A DNA stretch of 6,179 nucleotides from Dysgonamonadaceae bacterium (lineage in GTDB: Bacteria; Bacteroidota; Bacteroidia; Bacteroidales; Azobacteroidaceae): the NCBI GenBank assembly GCA_031284225.1, contig JAITAH010000084.1:1-6179 (forward strand), written 5' to 3'. Shown here piece after piece: positions 5,677 to 6,179 of the stretch (the stretch's first letter is position 1; each line of letters opens with the position of its first letter). The position numbers and the translations under genes were made by a program. The notes below the pieces were generated by a model. The model was given only the letters and a program-made list of their open reading frames with translations. It searched no databases and had not been told where the DNA came from.

Positions 5677-6179
5677 ATGGCATTGCTCCGATTGATAAAA
5701 AACGACCCCTGGCTCGACTCTTTCCGGCCGGCCATCGAAGGGCGTTATCAGTATTTCCTTCAAAAAGTAGATGAATTGACGCAAGGCGGGACAATTTCGT
5801 TGAGCGATTTTGCTTCGGGTCATCTCTATTTCGGCTTGCACCGCACCGCAAACGGATGGGTCTTCCGCGAATGGGCGCCCTACGCTACCGCGATTTTCTT
5901 AACCGGCGATTTTAACCAATGGCAAGAAACGCCGGATTATCAACTGCACCCCTTGGATAATGGCGTTTGGGAAATCCATCTGCCGGACGAGGCGCTTCAT
6001 CACGAGGATTTGTACAAATTGAAAATCCACTGGAACGGCGGTTCCGGCGAACGAATCCCCGCTTGGGCGCAACGGGTGGTGCAAGACGAAAACACGTATA
6101 TTTTCAATGCGCAGGTATGGAATCCGCCTCAACCGTATTCGTTTACCGTTCATCATTTTAAGCCCGATACATCGCCGTT
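5677..6179 (+). CDS. glgB: 1,4-alpha-glucan branching enzyme, eukaryote-like GBE1 type; 5' part only
   Basis: My translation from ATG 5677 stays open for 167 codons to the right edge. Glycogen branching enzymes cut an alpha-1,4 chain and rejoin it through an alpha-1,6 bond during cytoplasmic glycogen synthesis. The N-terminal helix segment (DPWLDSFRPAIEGRYQYF, 10-27), the FASGHLYFGLHR segment (45-56) and REWAPYATAIFLTGDFNQW (64-82) are characteristic of the GBE1-like (GH13_8) branching enzymes of eukaryotes and Bacteroidetes rather than of E. coli-type GlgB. Residues about 58-146 form the CBM48 carbohydrate-binding module, ending with IPAWAQRVVQDE. The catalytic GH13 barrel lies beyond the window, so catalytic residues cannot be checked. 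The ATG is preceded by AAGG at 5665-5668, a weak ribosome-binding match, and an in-frame TTG lies two codons upstream. The gene symbol is by function. Confidence 0.9.
   Translation, partial: MALLRLIKNDPWLDSFRPAIEGRYQYFLQKVDELTQGGTISLSDFASGHLYFGLHRTANGWVFREWAPYATAIFLTGDFNQWQETPDYQLHPLDNGVWEIHLPDEALHHEDLYKLKIHWNGGSGERIPAWAQRVVQDENTYIFNAQVWNPPQPYSFTVHHFKPDTSP

Overview
The window looks like chromosomal DNA from a member of the Bacteroidota, most likely Bacteroidales. Three things point that way. Start codons are preceded by A/T-rich leaders with no convincing Shine-Dalgarno sequence. Several intergenic regions carry matches to the Bacteroidetes promoter form (TTTG, 19-21 nt, TAnnTTTG). The gene families also fit: a YtrA-type GntR regulator with an ABC-2 transporter, a cupin-XRE regulator coupled to an acyl-CoA ligase, and a eukaryote-type glycogen branching enzyme. 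No tRNA, rRNA, CRISPR array, insertion sequence or phage gene was seen. Gene density is high, and no gene-free stretch exceeds about 235 bases.

Left part (1-2020, minus strand): a two-gene unit transcribed leftward. A 183-residue XRE-cupin regulator is followed, with a one-base TAATG overlap, by an AMP-forming acyl-CoA ligase of the medium-chain type. The ligase runs off the left edge; 489 codons are present and roughly the last 60 residues are missing. This long gene is open at the window edge, and a 351-codon antisense frame lies across it.

Middle (2021-4375): a 234-base divergent promoter region, then a rightward operon with very tight spacing. It encodes an ABC ATPase, an ABC-2 type six-helix permease (4-base overlap), a short YtrA-type GntR regulator (3-base gap) and an unlisted 30-codon single-span membrane ORF (14-base overlap with the regulator). 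The likely logic is a self-regulated export or envelope-stress transporter. The substrate cannot be read from the sequence.

Right part (4376-6179): a possible promoter starts inside the end of the small ORF and leads into a leader dominated by a long purine/pyrimidine imperfect inverted repeat. A secreted six-bladed PD40 (TolB-like) propeller protein follows. After a 219-base A/T-rich gap comes the first 167 codons of a GBE1-like 1,4-alpha-glucan branching enzyme, cut by the right edge.

Most of the window is ordinary accessory-metabolism and transport DNA. The items most worth a second look are the hidden 30-residue membrane ORF, the leader inverted repeat at 4425-4516, and the promoter/repeat arrangement in front of the ABC operon.
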